NCBI GenBank assembly: GCA_946478845.1
Contig: CAMLDI010000001.1
Coordinates: 124,001-188,000 of the forward strand
DNA length: 64,000 nucleotides
From: an uncultured Paenibacillaceae bacterium
GTDB lineage: Bacteria > Bacillota > Bacilli > Aneurinibacillales > Aneurinibacillaceae
Direction of reading: 5' to 3'
Shown: piece after piece, positions 21,659 to 31,262 of the stretch
How positions within the stretch are numbered: position 1 is the stretch's first letter
Layout of the letters: each line of letters opens with the position of its first letter
Program-made: the position numbers and the translations under genes
The notes under the pieces: generated by a model
Told to the model about the DNA's origin: nothing
The model's input: the letters and a program-made list of their open reading frames with translations, nothing else
Databases searched by the model: none

Positions 21659-21819
21659 TCCTCTTCCTTCCAAAAAAGATCGTTTAATGTTTTGTCGAGG
21701 GCTCTGGCAATATCGATGCATAATTTTAAAGTGGGGTTGTATTTCCCCAGTTCAATGAGCCCGATGGTCTGTCGGGTAACCTGTACAAGTTGTGCTAATT
21801 CTTGTTGGGTTAATCCTTG
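21655..21819 (-). pseudogene. 5'-truncated XRE-family transcriptional regulator
   Basis: Read on the minus strand from the IS junction, the frame gives QGLTQQELAQVVQVTRQTI, then GLIELGKYNPTLKLCIDIA and LNDLFWKEEE before the stop. This is the short XRE regulator type that normally starts about ten residues before the QGLTQ motif. The start codon, first codons and promoter are missing where IS607 sequence begins at about 21820. The stop overlaps the ATG of the membrane gene. It is probably not expressed from its own signals, and its partner gene may be affected. Confidence 0.82.
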
Positions 21820-22385
21820 TTATTACCTTGCAACGTTGGGATAAAGAAGGCAAATTGGTGGCTTACCGAAACCCAAAAGGAAGAAGGTACTATAAGGAAA
21901 CGCAGTATCGGGAATATATGGGCATTTCTCAGGAAAATAAAGTAGGTAAACTTGTCCTTTATGCCAGGGTATCCAATTCAGGTCAAAAGAGAGTTTTAGA
22001 AAAACAAGTTGAGTTTTTACAAACCTTTGCGAATGCTAAAGGATGGATCGTCGATGAAATCCTGACGGACATTGGAAGTGGTTTGAATTACAAGCGAAAA
22101 AAATGGAACGAACTCCTTGATATGTCTCAAAAACGTGAAGTTAAAACAATTTTAATTTCCCATCAAGACCGTTTTGTTCGGTTTGGGTATGAGTGGTTTG
22201 AAAGCTTTTTACATAAATGTGGTGTCAACATTGTGGTGGTAAATAATGAAGCCCTCTCTCCGCAAGAAGAACTCATCCAAGATTTACTCTCAATCATCCA
22301 TGTTTTTTCTTGTCGTATCAACGGTTTACGGAAATACAAGAAAAAAATAAAAGAGGATAAAGAGTGTTATGAAACGAGCCTATAA
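21820..22385 (+). pseudogene. tnpA: IS607-type serine recombinase TnpA, N-terminally truncated
   Basis: The recognisable part starts at ITLQRWDKEGKLVAYRNP, the second half of the MerR-like DNA-binding domain, and continues through GRRYY. The catalytic domain follows with LYARVSNSGQK (nucleophile Ser) and HQDRFVRFGYEWF. The first helix of the DNA-binding domain is lost. An open frame extends left to a GTG at 21792, but those residues are read from the antisense of the host XRE gene, so this is a chimeric ORF. Recombinase activity is doubtful. Confidence 0.82.
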
Positions 22386-23541
22386 AACTGAAATCCAATT
22401 AAACCCTGATCAGGTGAAGAAAGCAAATCAAACGATTGGGGTTTGTCGATATGTTTATAACCTTTTCATCGCTACGAATCAGGCATATTATGAAACAGAA
22501 AAAAAGTTTATGAGTGGAATGGAGTTTTCGAAGTGGCTCAACAATATTTATACCAGGGAAAGAGATTTCTGGATTAAAGAAGTATCCAGTAAAGCGGTCA
22601 AAAAAGCCATTATGAATGGGGAGAAAGCGTTTATAAACTTCTTTCAAGGCATAGGTAAATATCCACGATTTAAAAAGAAAAGGAACCAAGATGTTAAAGC
22701 TTATTTTCCTAAGAACAACATAACCGATTGGACAGTTGAACGACATCGAATAAAGATTCCTACCCTTGGTTGGGTCAAATTGAAAGAGTTTGGATATATA
22801 CCAACAAACGTTCAAGTGACAAGCGGAACCCTTTCCCAAAAAGCGGGGCGATACTATGTATCGGTCTTATGTGAAATCCAATCAACAAAGAAAGAGAACC
22901 AGGTCTACCACCATGAAGGAATCGGAATAGATGTGGGAATCAAAGACTTTGCTGTTTGTAGCAACGGAGACGTATTTGGAAATATTAATGATTCTAAACG
23001 AGTTAAGAAGTTAGAAAAAAGCTTAAAACGGCAACAACGAAAATTAAGTCGTAAGTATGAAGCAAAGAAAAAACAATCGAAACAGGAAGGAAGTGAATTC
23101 TGCTATAAAAACATTCAAAAACAAGTGCAAGTCATTCAAAAGTTACACGCTAGATTAACCAACATACGAACTGAATATGTTCGGAGTGTCGTAAACCGAG
23201 TGGTGAAAACCAAGCCCTCCTTTATTACGATAGAAGATTTAAACGTCAAAGGCATGATGAAAAATAGACATCTTGCCGATCGCGTGAGAAAACAAAAATT
23301 CTACTATTTCCGTACATGGTTACAACAGAAATGTAAACAAAAAGGGATCGAATTACGAGTGGTCAACCGCTTCTATCCCTCTTCTAAACTTTGTTCTTGC
23401 TGTGGTAATAAGAAGGTACAGTTGTCGTTGTCCGAAAGGACATATCGATGTGCATGCTGTGGTACGGAAATAGACAGGGATTTGAACGCTAGTTTAAATC
23501 TGAAATATGCAACCAACTATACAGTTGTCACTACACGATAA
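22369..23541 (+). CDS. tnpB: TnpB RNA-guided nuclease of IS607
   Basis: A 390-aa protein, full length for the family, with an N-terminal HTH/REC-like part (MKRAYKTEIQLNPDQ). RuvC motifs are I: GIDVGIKDFAVCSNG; II: ITIEDLNVKGM; III: DRDLNASLNL. Between motifs II and III is a four-Cys zinc ribbon (CSCCG and CACCG). The three acidic residues of the RuvC site are all present, so it can be predicted active. TnpB proteins cut DNA guided by omega-RNA made from the element's right end. It overlaps tnpA by 17 bp. Confidence 0.92.
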   Translation: MKRAYKTEIQLNPDQVKKANQTIGVCRYVYNLFIATNQAYYETEKKFMSGMEFSKWLNNIYTRERDFWIKEVSSKAVKKAIMNGEKAFINFFQGIGKYPRFKKKRNQDVKAYFPKNNITDWTVERHRIKIPTLGWVKLKEFGYIPTNVQVTSGTLSQKAGRYYVSVLCEIQSTKKENQVYHHEGIGIDVGIKDFAVCSNGDVFGNINDSKRVKKLEKSLKRQQRKLSRKYEAKKKQSKQEGSEFCYKNIQKQVQVIQKLHARLTNIRTEYVRSVVNRVVKTKPSFITIEDLNVKGMMKNRHLADRVRKQKFYYFRTWLQQKCKQKGIELRVVNRFYPSSKLCSCCGNKKVQLSLSERTYRCACCGTEIDRDLNASLNLKYATNYTVVTTR

Positions 23542-23645
23542 CTGATAGTGAGTACGGTGGGTTAACATCGGAATGAACGCCTGTGGAGAGCTATACCAAC
23601 GATAGTAGCGAGTAAGTAGCGAGGTCGGGTTCTTAGAAGCAGGAA
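23400..23645 (+). ncRNA. Candidate omega-RNA scaffold at the tnpB 3' end
   Basis: In IS605/IS607 elements the guide RNA scaffold overlaps the end of tnpB and the right end. Downstream of the stop lies a GC-richer stretch unlike the AT-rich surroundings, with ATGAACGCCTGTGGAGAGC and AGTAGCGAGTAAGTAGCGAG, ending near GGGTTCTTAGAAGC. Boundaries are inferred from family knowledge, not observed. Confidence 0.35.
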
Positions 23646-23705
23646 ATTATCTAGCATAAACGAATAATGATATTTGTTTATGTTTTTAGTAGCAGACTGG
23701 CCCCC

Positions 23706-25208
23706 ATGAAATGGAATATTTATTGCATTGGACATGATTTTACAAGGGATATTGAACACATCGTTGCGCTATTTTTCGAGGATCCTACATTCATTTTTCA
23801 TCAGCAGGAACAAATAAAAGGAGAGGAAATCACTAAACCAGCCATGGTCATTGCCCTGGAGGATGGGGTTGAAACAACTGTCCATGTCCAACTGTTTCCT
23901 CCAGAGGGAGACCAGATATTTTCTTTAATCCATGGAGAAAAAGTGGAGGAAAGGGACAGGATTTCTATACGTAAGCACCGTAAGCGTGTAATGAATAAAG
24001 GTATGCTTAAAGTATTGGAACAATATACAGGGATGGTGCAACCCTGGGGAATTCTTACAGGAATTCGCCCTACCAAGTTAATGCATACCCTACTGCAAGA
24101 AGGAAAATCGAGAGAAGAAGTAGGCCGTATCTTACAGGAAGAGCGTTTAGTAAGCCCTGAAAAAATAGAGTTATTACAACAAATTGTGGATCGGCAATTA
24201 ACCGTACTTCCAGATTTATATGAATTAAACGAGAAAGAAGTAAGCATCTATATCGGCATTCCTTTCTGCCCTACTAAATGTGCCTACTGTACTTTTCCTG
24301 CGTATTCTATTCAGGGACAAAGAAAGCTCGTAGCCCCTTTTATTGCCTTTCTAAAGGAAGAGATTAAGCTAGTGGGGGAATACCTTAAAAAAGCAGGGAA
24401 AGGTGTTACCACTCTCTATTTTGGCGGTGGAACCCCTACTAGCATTGAAGCCACCCAAATGGATGAACTTTTTCAAGTCATTTATGATCATTTGCCCATG
24501 GACGGGGTTCGGGAGCTAACGGTAGAAGCGGGACGGCCGGATACAATTACGCCAGAGAAATTGGAAGCCATGAAAAAGTGGAAGGTGGATCGCATTAGCA
24601 TCAATCCTCAATCTTTCACCCAGAAAACCCTAAAGGGAATTGGACGCTATCATACGGTGGCAGAAACCATAGAAAAATACCATTTAGCCCGTTCCTATGG
24701 TTTTACCAATATTAACATGGACTTAATTATTGGATTGCCAGGGGAAACCCGTAAAGAAGTCAGGGAATCTTTAGTACAGGCAGCTTCACTTCGCCCTGAA
24801 TCTCTAACAGTACATACGTTATCTTTTAAGAGAGCGTCAGAAATGACACAACACAAAGAGAAGTATCCCGTTGCAGGAAGAGAAGAAATCCATCATATGA
24901 TGGAAATGGTGGCCGATTGGACACAGGAGGAAGGATATGTTCCCTATTATTTGTACAGGCAAAAAAATATTCTAGGCAATCTTGAAAATGTTGGTTATTC
25001 TATGCCGGAAAAGGAAAGCCTGTATAATATTATCATTATGGAAGAGAAACAAACCATAATTGGATTAGGATGCGGGGCTGTAAGTAAAATTATTCCTCCT
25101 GGGACGGGTAAAATCATTCGTTTTCCCAATCCAAAGGAGCCTCGCTATTATGTAGATCATTTTCAGGAACTAATGTCGAAGAAATTTGGAAAATTAATTG
25201 AAGGTTAA
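23706..25208 (+). CDS. hemZ: HemZ, radical SAM coproporphyrinogen dehydrogenase-like protein
   Basis: HemN-like radical SAM protein of Bacillales. The 500-aa length equals B. subtilis HemZ. The [4Fe-4S] motif is CPTKCAYC (CxxxCxxC), preceded by YIGIPF; further blocks are LYFGGGTPTS, TVEAGRPDT, INMDLIIGLPGET and YYLYRQKNILGNLENVGYS. The ATG at 23706 fits the family N-terminus, but the bases before it (GACTGGCCCCC) hold no Shine-Dalgarno. The IS607 element ends just upstream, so native control may have been lost. Confidence 0.93.
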   Translation: MKWNIYCIGHDFTRDIEHIVALFFEDPTFIFHQQEQIKGEEITKPAMVIALEDGVETTVHVQLFPPEGDQIFSLIHGEKVEERDRISIRKHRKRVMNKGMLKVLEQYTGMVQPWGILTGIRPTKLMHTLLQEGKSREEVGRILQEERLVSPEKIELLQQIVDRQLTVLPDLYELNEKEVSIYIGIPFCPTKCAYCTFPAYSIQGQRKLVAPFIAFLKEEIKLVGEYLKKAGKGVTTLYFGGGTPTSIEATQMDELFQVIYDHLPMDGVRELTVEAGRPDTITPEKLEAMKKWKVDRISINPQSFTQKTLKGIGRYHTVAETIEKYHLARSYGFTNINMDLIIGLPGETRKEVRESLVQAASLRPESLTVHTLSFKRASEMTQHKEKYPVAGREEIHHMMEMVADWTQEEGYVPYYLYRQKNILGNLENVGYSMPEKESLYNIIIMEEKQTIIGLGCGAVSKIIPPGTGKIIRFPNPKEPRYYVDHFQELMSKKFGKLIEG

Positions 25209-25211
25209 AAC

Positions 25212-25240
25212 TTGACAAATTATGTCGAAGAAAGTAATAT
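25212..25240 (+). promoter_or_regulatory. Sigma-A promoter of the hisS-aspS T-box transcript
   Basis: TTGACA (25212-25217), a 17-bp spacer and TAATAT (25235-25240) give an expected start near 25247, just ahead of the T-box leader. Confidence 0.8.
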
Positions 25241-25247
25241 TATAAAC

Positions 25248-25530
25248 GTTCCTAGTAATTATGAAGATTTTATGAAACTAATATAAAGATCCTGTGAACG
25301 GGACAAGTAGTGATGGACAACTGTTGTATTAGAGAGAAGGTGCCTTAGGCTGCAAGCCCTTCCAACAGCCCTGAACGAAGACATCCGGGAGGACAAATGG
25401 AAACATATTGCGTTGTCCCACGTTACGGGATGTGAACAAGTGGGATTTATTATCCAAACTGGGTGGTACCACGGGAATTGCTAACCAATCTCTCGTCCCT
25501 GACAATGGAGTCAGTGGCGGGAGATTTTTT
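25248..25530 (+). promoter_or_regulatory. T-box riboswitch controlling hisS-aspS
   Basis: tRNA-sensing attenuator. Seen in order: stem I region with AGAGAG (25331-25336), a possible specifier area GAAGACAT (25377-25384), the conserved T-box sequence CTGGGTGGTACCACGG (25459-25474), and the terminator hairpin from TCTCGTCCCTGAC to GTCAGTGGCGGGAGA with TTTTTT. When uncharged tRNA pairs with the T-box sequence the antiterminator forms and hisS-aspS are transcribed. GAC (Asp, 25380-25382) and CAT (His, 25382-25384) overlap in the candidate specifier area. The placement of the specifier loop was judged by eye. Confidence 0.9.
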
Positions 25531-25705
25531 AATTTTATAGAGATTAGTTTTGTCAAATCTGTTTTAATAGTATTGTATGTAAAGAAAACTTGGTTAGCGC
25601 CAAGCCTTTTGGCGAAGGCGATAGCCTTAGTTGCCCTTATGCGGATAAGATAAAATTTATAAATTCTTATCCGCGAAAAAAAATATAGGATAGGGAGGTT
25701 GCCGA
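25531..25705 (+). other. Structured leader between T-box and hisS
   Basis: No ORF of note. Three successive hairpins can be drawn: CGCCAA/TTGGCG (25599-25615), AAGGC-GATA-GCCTT (25615-25628), and GCGGATAAGA/TCTTATCCGC (25641-25674). There is no U-tract, so these are not terminators. A 19-nt stretch (25588-25606) is nearly identical to part of the corA leader. A weak TTGTCA-N17-TTGTAT promoter may precede it. The hisS ribosome binding site GGGAGG follows. Confidence 0.4.
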
Positions 25706-26983
25706 ATGATTCAGATTCCCCGCGGAACTGCAGATGTATTGCCTGAAGAGGCTGAGTTATGGCAATATATTGAGGCAAAAGCCAAGGAAATATGCAGGCG
25801 CTATAATTATTTGGAAATCCGAACTCCCATCTTTGAACATACAGAGTTATTTCAAAGGGGAGTAGGCGAAACCACAGACATTGTGGAGAAAGAAATGTAT
25901 ACCTTTACAGATCGGGGCAATAGAAGCCTAACGTTACGCCCCGAGGGGACTGCTTCTGCTGTCCGTTCGTATGTAGAGAATAAAATGCATGGCTGGGCAC
26001 AACAGCCCGTGAAACTCTATTACATAGGTCCTATGTTCCGATATGAGCGGCCCCAGGCTGGACGCATGCGCCAATTTACCCAATTTGGGGTTGAAGCCAT
26101 TGGCAGCCAGGACCCGGCCATTGATGGGGAAGTCATCGCATTAGCCATTCGTTTGTATGAAGAATTAGGTTTAAAAGGGCTACACGTTGAATTAAACAGT
26201 CTTGGGGACCAGGAAAGCAGGGAGGCTTATCGTCAGGCTCTTGTTAACCATTTCAGCCCTGTCATCGGTGAGTTTTGTGAGGATTGCCAATCCCGCCTGG
26301 ACCGTAATCCTTTGCGTATTTTAGATTGCAAAAAAGATGCTCACAGGGATGAAATGAAAAATGCACCCAAAATTCTTGAATATTTAAATGAAGAGTCTGC
26401 TGCTTATTTTGCAAAGGTGAAACAACACTTAGACCGCCTGGAAATTCCTTATGTGGTGAATCCTCGTTTGGTGCGGGGGTTAGATTATTATACTCAAACA
26501 GCCTTTGAAATTATGGAAAAAGGCATTGGCGCTGTAAGTACCATTTGTGGCGGCGGCCGCTATAATGGACTGGTAGGACAAATCGGTGGCGTGGATATGC
26601 CTGGAATTGGTTTTGCCATGAGTATAGAGCGTGCCCTTTTAGCCATGAAAACCCAAAAGGTAGAATTACCCTTCCAACGCTCATTGGATTGTTATGTCAT
26701 CGCATTAGGTGAAGAAGGGGAAGGGGAAGGATTTGCTATTCTTGATCAACTTCGCAAAGAAGGATTAACGGCCGATAAGGATTATACTGGGAAAAAAATG
26801 AAAGCTCAATTTAAAGCAGCGGACCGTTTAAAAGCAAAAACAGCAATTATCATTGGGGAAGACGAAGTTTCACGCAACGTTGTGCTCCTTAAAGATATGA
26901 ATACCGGTGAACAACAGGAAGTGGCAATGGCTGAAGTTGTTACCCGAATTAAAGAAATTATCAGAGAAAGGGAAGGGAAGTAG
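25706..26983 (+). CDS. hisS: Histidyl-tRNA synthetase
   Basis: Class II synthetase of 425 aa. Motif 2 is seen as [20 protein letters not shown], and the His-specific motifs as [14 protein letters not shown] and [17 protein letters not shown]-terminal anticodon-binding domain includes [17 protein letters not shown] lies ahead of the ATG. It is followed within 5 nt by aspS, and the T-box upstream should control both. Confidence 0.98.
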   Translation: MIQIPRGTADVLPEEAELWQYIEAKAKEICRRYNYLEIRTPIFEHTELFQRGVGETTDIVEKEMYTFTDRGNRSLTLRPEGTASAVRSYVENKMHGWAQQPVKLYYIGPMFRYERPQAGRMRQFTQFGVEAIGSQDPAIDGEVIALAIRLYEELGLKGLHVELNSLGDQESREAYRQALVNHFSPVIGEFCEDCQSRLDRNPLRILDCKKDAHRDEMKNAPKILEYLNEESAAYFAKVKQHLDRLEIPYVVNPRLVRGLDYYTQTAFEIMEKGIGAVSTICGGGRYNGLVGQIGGVDMPGIGFAMSIERALLAMKTQKVELPFQRSLDCYVIALGEEGEGEGFAILDQLRKEGLTADKDYTGKKMKAQFKAADRLKAKTAIIIGEDEVSRNVVLLKDMNTGEQQEVAMAEVVTRIKEIIREREGK

Positions 26984-26987
26984 AGAG

Positions 26988-28766
26988 ATGGAATTCCAAC
27001 AACGAACCAACTTCTGTGGTACGCTACGTAAAAGTGATGTAGGAAATATCGTTGTATTAAATGGTTGGGTACAAAAGCGCCGTGACCTTGGTGGGGTTAT
27101 CTTTGTTGATTTACGGGACCGTACAGGGCTTGTACAGGTTGTATTTAACCCGGAAATTAATGGAAAAGCCCATGCTATTGGTGATAAAGTCCGTACTGAA
27201 TATGTATTGGCGATCAAAGGGAAAGTGGTTGAACGGGATGCAGAAACTGTCAATCCTAATATGCTAACCGGGGAAATTGAAATCCAGGTAGATGAAATTG
27301 AAATTATCAATAGTGCCAAAACCCCTCCTTTCTTTATTGAAGATGGCATTGATGTAGATGAACAAGTGCGCTTAAAATACCGTTATTTAGATTTGCGCCG
27401 TCCTGAAATGTACAAAACCATGGAATTGCGCTATAAAGTAGCAAAACAATTCCGTGATTATTTAGATAGCCAGGGATTCTTAGAAGTAGAAACCCCTATG
27501 CTTATTAAAGGAACACCAGAAGGGGCACGTGACTATTTGGTGCCAAGCCGGGTATATCCTGGTGAATTCTTTGCATTGCCTCAATCCCCTCAATTGTATA
27601 AACAATTGTTGATGGTATCTGGATTTGAACGCTATTTCCAAATTGTGCGTTGCTTCCGTGATGAAGACCTGAGGGCAGACCGCCAACCTGAATTTACTCA
27701 GGTGGATATTGAAACCTCTTTCTTGCCAATGGAGAAACTCCTCCCCATGATGGAAGAAATGGTTGTGGGCGTATGTAAAAATGCAGTAGGTCTTGATGTG
27801 CAAGTTCCTTTCCAACGCATGTCCTATCAAGATGCCATGGATAAATATGGTTCTGATAAACCAGACCTTCGTTTCGGCATGGAGTTAGTGGACATTTCAG
27901 ATATTGCTGAAGGTTGTGGGTTCCAGGTGTTTAATGCCACCATCCAAAAAGGTGGGGAAGTAAAAGGGATTAACGTAAAAGGGTGTGCCCACTACTCCCG
28001 TAAAGATGTAGATGAATTAATGAAATTTGCCGCGAAATACGGTGCCAAGGGCTTAGCCTGGATGGCCTTTAAAGATGAGGATATTAAAGGGCCGATTGCT
28101 AAATTCTTCACAGAAGAAGAAATTGCAAGAATTAAAGACCGTATGGCTGTTGAAAATAATGACCTTCTTCTCTTCGTGGCTGATAAAGCAAAAGTTGTCG
28201 CTGATTCCCTTGGCGCTCTTCGCTTAAAATTCGGTAAAGAATTAGGATTAATTGATGAAAGTAAATTTGCCTTCTGCTGGATTGTAGATTTCCCATTGGT
28301 TGAGTGGGATGAAACAGCAAAACGGTATGTGGCTCTTCACCATCCGTTCACTCGTCCACGGGATGAAGATTTGCATTATTTTGATACAGATCCAGGGAAA
28401 ATCCGTGCTCAGGCTTATGACCTTGTATTAAACGGTTATGAAATCGGTGGCGGCAGCATGCGGATTTACCGTCGGGATGTGCAAGAAAAAATGTTTGCTG
28501 CTCTTGGTTTTAGCCCAGAGGAAGCCTATGAACAATTTGGTTTCTTATTGGATGCATTTGAATATGGTACACCGCCACATGGAGGGATTGCCTTTGGTTT
28601 AGACCGTTTAGTCATGATTCTTGCTGGCCGCCACAGCATCCGGGATACTATTGCCTTCCCGAAAACAGCAAGTTCTAAAGATCTTATGACTGATGCGCCT
28701 AGCCAGGTTGATCCTAAACAATTAGAAGAACTGTTCATTAGAATTCACAGACCTAACATAAAATAG
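26988..28766 (+). CDS. aspS: Aspartyl-tRNA synthetase
   Basis: Class II synthetase of 592 aa, the long bacterial form with a GAD insertion domain. The N-terminal OB-fold includes [21 protein letters not shown]. Motif 2 is [21 protein letters not shown]; motif 3 is [13 protein letters not shown]. The ATG at 26988 gives the family start; the frame extends upstream into hisS without similarity. Motifs alone do not say whether it is discriminating or also charges tRNA-Asn. Confidence 0.98.
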   Translation: MEFQQRTNFCGTLRKSDVGNIVVLNGWVQKRRDLGGVIFVDLRDRTGLVQVVFNPEINGKAHAIGDKVRTEYVLAIKGKVVERDAETVNPNMLTGEIEIQVDEIEIINSAKTPPFFIEDGIDVDEQVRLKYRYLDLRRPEMYKTMELRYKVAKQFRDYLDSQGFLEVETPMLIKGTPEGARDYLVPSRVYPGEFFALPQSPQLYKQLLMVSGFERYFQIVRCFRDEDLRADRQPEFTQVDIETSFLPMEKLLPMMEEMVVGVCKNAVGLDVQVPFQRMSYQDAMDKYGSDKPDLRFGMELVDISDIAEGCGFQVFNATIQKGGEVKGINVKGCAHYSRKDVDELMKFAAKYGAKGLAWMAFKDEDIKGPIAKFFTEEEIARIKDRMAVENNDLLLFVADKAKVVADSLGALRLKFGKELGLIDESKFAFCWIVDFPLVEWDETAKRYVALHHPFTRPRDEDLHYFDTDPGKIRAQAYDLVLNGYEIGGGSMRIYRRDVQEKMFAALGFSPEEAYEQFGFLLDAFEYGTPPHGGIAFGLDRLVMILAGRHSIRDTIAFPKTASSKDLMTDAPSQVDPKQLEELFIRIHRPNIK

Positions 28767-28779
28767 GGAGTATTTCCCC

Positions 28780-28808
28780 TTGCATTTGGCATTCCAAATG
28801 TGTAATAT
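28780..28808 (+). promoter_or_regulatory. Promoter of the 6S RNA gene
   Basis: TTGCAT (28780-28785), a 17-bp spacer, and TAATAT (28803-28808). Expected start is about 28815, just before the closing stem of the 6S RNA. Confidence 0.7.
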
Positions 28809-28814
28809 GAAGAT

Positions 28815-29015
28815 ACAAACAAGAAGGAACCCTGCGATGTTCGTGATCTAACCTTTCGTTTTGAGCCAACACGTGTGTTTTCGGGAGTTCGAGTCCTGCG
28901 ATGGCGCACAAGCCGCATCATAATGCGGACGTGCAAAGTAGCAGGCAGGGCACCCACCTGCGAGAGCAGGTTCAAAACCAGGCAAAACACGGCATAATGG
29001 GGTTCTTTCTTCGTG
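28815..29015 (+). ncRNA. ssrS: 6S RNA (RNA polymerase-binding)
   Basis: A long rod-like RNA that mimics an open promoter and binds sigma-A RNA polymerase. The ends close in a 12-bp helix (AAGAAGGAACCC at 28821 with GGGTTCTTTCTT ending at 29011), giving about 191 nt, the size of B. subtilis 6S-1. Inside are TGCGATGTTCGTGATCTAAC and CACCTGCGAGAGCAGGT. The position directly after aspS and before tcdA is that of bsrA in B. subtilis. The 28767-29148 gap holds only this RNA, its promoter and the next terminator. Confidence 0.88.
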
Positions 29016-29031
29016 TCTAAATTAGAACAAT

Positions 29032-29066
29032 AAAACCTACAAGGGAATTAATCTTGTAGGTTTTTT
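29032..29066 (+). terminator. Terminator downstream of 6S RNA
   Basis: AAAACCTACAAG pairs perfectly with CTTGTAGGTTTT around a 9-nt loop, followed by a T-tract. Confidence 0.9.
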
Positions 29067-29148
29067 CTATAATGAATTCATATAGGGATGCAAGGAATTA
29101 TGGAAATATGGTATAGTAACTTCGAAAATATTTCCAAAGGAGAACGAA

Positions 29149-29916
29149 ATGGCCCATCAGTTTTCACGAATCGAATTAATGTTTGGTCAGGAAGGATATC
29201 AACTTTTCCGCAATAGTACCGTTGCTGTATTAGGGGTTGGCGGAGTTGGATCGTTTACAGTAGAGGCATTAGCCAGAACGGGAATTGGACGTCTTGTGAT
29301 TTTGGATAAGGATCGTGTAGATATTACCAATATTAATCGCCAAATCCATTCCACTTTAGAAACCGTTGGGCAGCCGAAAGTGGAAGTTATGAGAAAGAGA
29401 ATTGCTACTATTAATCCAGAATGTGATGTGGTAGCATTAGAAACCTTTTATCGAGAAGATACAGCCCATCAGTTATTCAGCTATCCCTTAGATTATGTAG
29501 TGGATGCGATGGATATAGTTTCCGCAAAGCTTCATTTAATTTTGGAATGCAAAGAAAGAAATATCCCTTTAATCTCTAGCATGGGAGCGGCCAATAAAAT
29601 TGACCCCACTCAGTTTAAGGTAGCTGATTTATTTGAGACATCCTATGATCCCATTGCGAAAATACTCCGTCGGGAGTTGAGAAAGCAAGGAATTAAAAAG
29701 GGAGTGCCTGTTGTATATTCCACTGAATCTCCTATTAAAATTCACGAAGAAGTTCTCCCAGACGTTGTTGCAGATCCGGATTCCCCTATCCGTAAAGTGA
29801 CAAATCCACCTGCTAGTAATGGGTTTGTGCCTTCTGTAGCAGGATTAATTTTGGCCAGTGTCGTAGTTAGGGGTTTATTAGATAAGAATGGGATTGAAAT
29901 CCAACGGGAAGGTTGA
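29149..29916 (+). CDS. tcdA: tRNA threonylcarbamoyladenosine dehydratase
   Basis: E1-like ATPase that cyclises t6A37 to ct6A in tRNA. The 255-aa protein has the nucleotide-binding GVGGVGSFTVEALARTGIG and DKDRVDITNINRQIHST, plus SMGAANKIDPT. It corresponds to B. subtilis YrvM by position and motifs. GGAG precedes the ATG. rarA follows after 7 nt. Confidence 0.93.
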   Translation: MAHQFSRIELMFGQEGYQLFRNSTVAVLGVGGVGSFTVEALARTGIGRLVILDKDRVDITNINRQIHSTLETVGQPKVEVMRKRIATINPECDVVALETFYREDTAHQLFSYPLDYVVDAMDIVSAKLHLILECKERNIPLISSMGAANKIDPTQFKVADLFETSYDPIAKILRRELRKQGIKKGVPVVYSTESPIKIHEEVLPDVVADPDSPIRKVTNPPASNGFVPSVAGLILASVVVRGLLDKNGIEIQREG

Positions 29917-29923
29917 GATTAAG

Positions 29924-31258
29924 ATGGACTTGTTCTCATATTCGGACCAGGAAAATCCAGTTAAGAGCAAAAACCAACCCTTAGCTGATCGAATGAGACC
30001 GTTTACACTTCAGGAGTTTATCGGACAAGAACATATCTTGGGGGAAGGAAAATTACTGCGCCGAGCCATTGAAGCTGATCAAATTACTTCTTTAATCTTT
30101 TATGGCCCTCCTGGTACAGGGAAGACAACCCTGGCTCGAATTATTGCACATACAACGAAAACCCACTTCATCGATATAAATGCTGTTACTGCAGGAGTTG
30201 CAGACATTCGGAGAGTTGTAGATGAAGCCAGGGATCGTTTATCTATGTATCAACAGGGCACCACAGTGTTTGTGGATGAAATCCATCGCTTTAATAAATC
30301 CCAACAAGATGCCTTGTTGCCCCATGTTGAGGATGGGACCATAAGGTTAATTGGCGCTACGACAGAAAATCCCTTTTTCGAAGTGAATGCGGCCCTTTTA
30401 TCCCGCTCTCAATTGTTTCAATTGCATTTAATGCAAGTTGATGAACTTTGCCGTGTCTTACAAAGGGCTTTAAAAGATCCTGTAAAAGGGTATGGAGGCC
30501 TGTCAATCGAAATAGATGAAGAAGCAATAAAGCATCTCATTCGATACGCTGATGGGGATAGCCGCCGTTTATTAAATGCCCTGGAATTAGCGGTTGTTAC
30601 AACACCGCCGGGTGAAAATGGCAAATTACATATCACCTTAGATGTAGCTGTTGATTCTATTCAACGCAGAGCTGTACGGTATGATAAATCCGGAGATAAC
30701 CATTATGATACAATTTCTGCATTTATTAAATCTATTCGTGGCTCAGATCCAGATGCAGCCCTTTACTGGTTGGCCTGTATGTTAGATGCAGGTGAGGATC
30801 CCCGTTTTATTGCCCGGCGCATTATTATTTCCGCATCAGAAGACGTAGGGAATGGAGACCCCAGGGCATTACAAGTTGCTATTACTGCTTTTCAAGCCCT
30901 GGAATTCCTTGGATTGCCCGAAGGACGGATTCCTTTAGCTCAGGCAACGGTTTATTTAGCCTGTGCCCCTAAGAGCAATGCTTCTTATGTTGGCATTAAT
31001 ACAACGCTAGATTTTGTCCGAAAAAATGGACATGGCAGCATTCCCCTCCATTTGCGGGACAGCAGTTATAAAGGGGCCAAGAAATTTGGCCATGGCAGTG
31101 GGTACCTCTATCCCCATGATTATATGAATGGATATGTAAAACAACAGTATCTTCCTGAAGATGTAAAAGAGAAATTTTATTACCCAAAGGAAATAGGATA
31201 TGAAAGACATATGGCCGATTATTTAAAAAAAGTAAAAAATAATGGACGCGAGGTGTAG
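29924..31258 (+). CDS. rarA: Replication-associated recombination AAA+ protein RarA
   Basis: MgsA/RarA/WRNIP1 family ATPase acting at stalled replication forks. It is 444 aa. Walker A is [11 protein letters not shown], Walker [10 protein letters not shown], sensor 1 [12 protein letters not shown]; a C-terminal tetramerisation part contains [24 protein letters not shown] and [10 protein letters not shown]. The ATG at 29924 begins MDLFSYSDQ, with LADRMRP a little inside. Its stop lies just before the cymR TTG start. Confidence 0.95.
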   Translation: MDLFSYSDQENPVKSKNQPLADRMRPFTLQEFIGQEHILGEGKLLRRAIEADQITSLIFYGPPGTGKTTLARIIAHTTKTHFIDINAVTAGVADIRRVVDEARDRLSMYQQGTTVFVDEIHRFNKSQQDALLPHVEDGTIRLIGATTENPFFEVNAALLSRSQLFQLHLMQVDELCRVLQRALKDPVKGYGGLSIEIDEEAIKHLIRYADGDSRRLLNALELAVVTTPPGENGKLHITLDVAVDSIQRRAVRYDKSGDNHYDTISAFIKSIRGSDPDAALYWLACMLDAGEDPRFIARRIIISASEDVGNGDPRALQVAITAFQALEFLGLPEGRIPLAQATVYLACAPKSNASYVGINTTLDFVRKNGHGSIPLHLRDSSYKGAKKFGHGSGYLYPHDYMNGYVKQQYLPEDVKEKFYYPKEIGYERHMADYLKKVKNNGREV

Positions 31259-31262
31259 CAAT

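Larger units (their letters stand above)
21820..23650 (+). mobile_element. IS607-family element, left end deleted
   Basis: Contains a serine-recombinase TnpA followed by and overlapping a TnpB, the IS607 arrangement. The left terminus and the first 20 or so codons of tnpA are absent and the sequence runs straight into the XRE gene remnant. The right boundary is not certain; it lies between the tnpB stop (23541) and hemZ (23706), perhaps near the GTTCTTAGAAGCAGG segment at about 23629-23643. No intact XRE 5' half is seen on the right side, so a deletion accompanied or followed insertion. Confidence 0.75.

Noticed and set aside
21792..21819. Apparent start of tnpA at GTG 21792
   Set aside because: These codons are the antisense of the XRE gene; IS607 sequence begins only at about 21820, so the N-terminus is chimeric and not the natural one.
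25640..25676. Terminator at GCGGATAAGA/TCTTATCCGC before hisS
   Set aside because: The stem is followed by an A-run rather than a T-run on the coding strand, so it cannot act as an intrinsic terminator for plus-strand RNA.
25329..25778. Minus-strand ORF across the T-box and hisS start
   Set aside because: Antisense to a recognised riboswitch and gene start, with no coding signals.
28745..28990. Minus-strand ORF across the 6S RNA
   Set aside because: It coincides with the rod-shaped 6S structure, which makes open frames on the opposite strand; no start signal.
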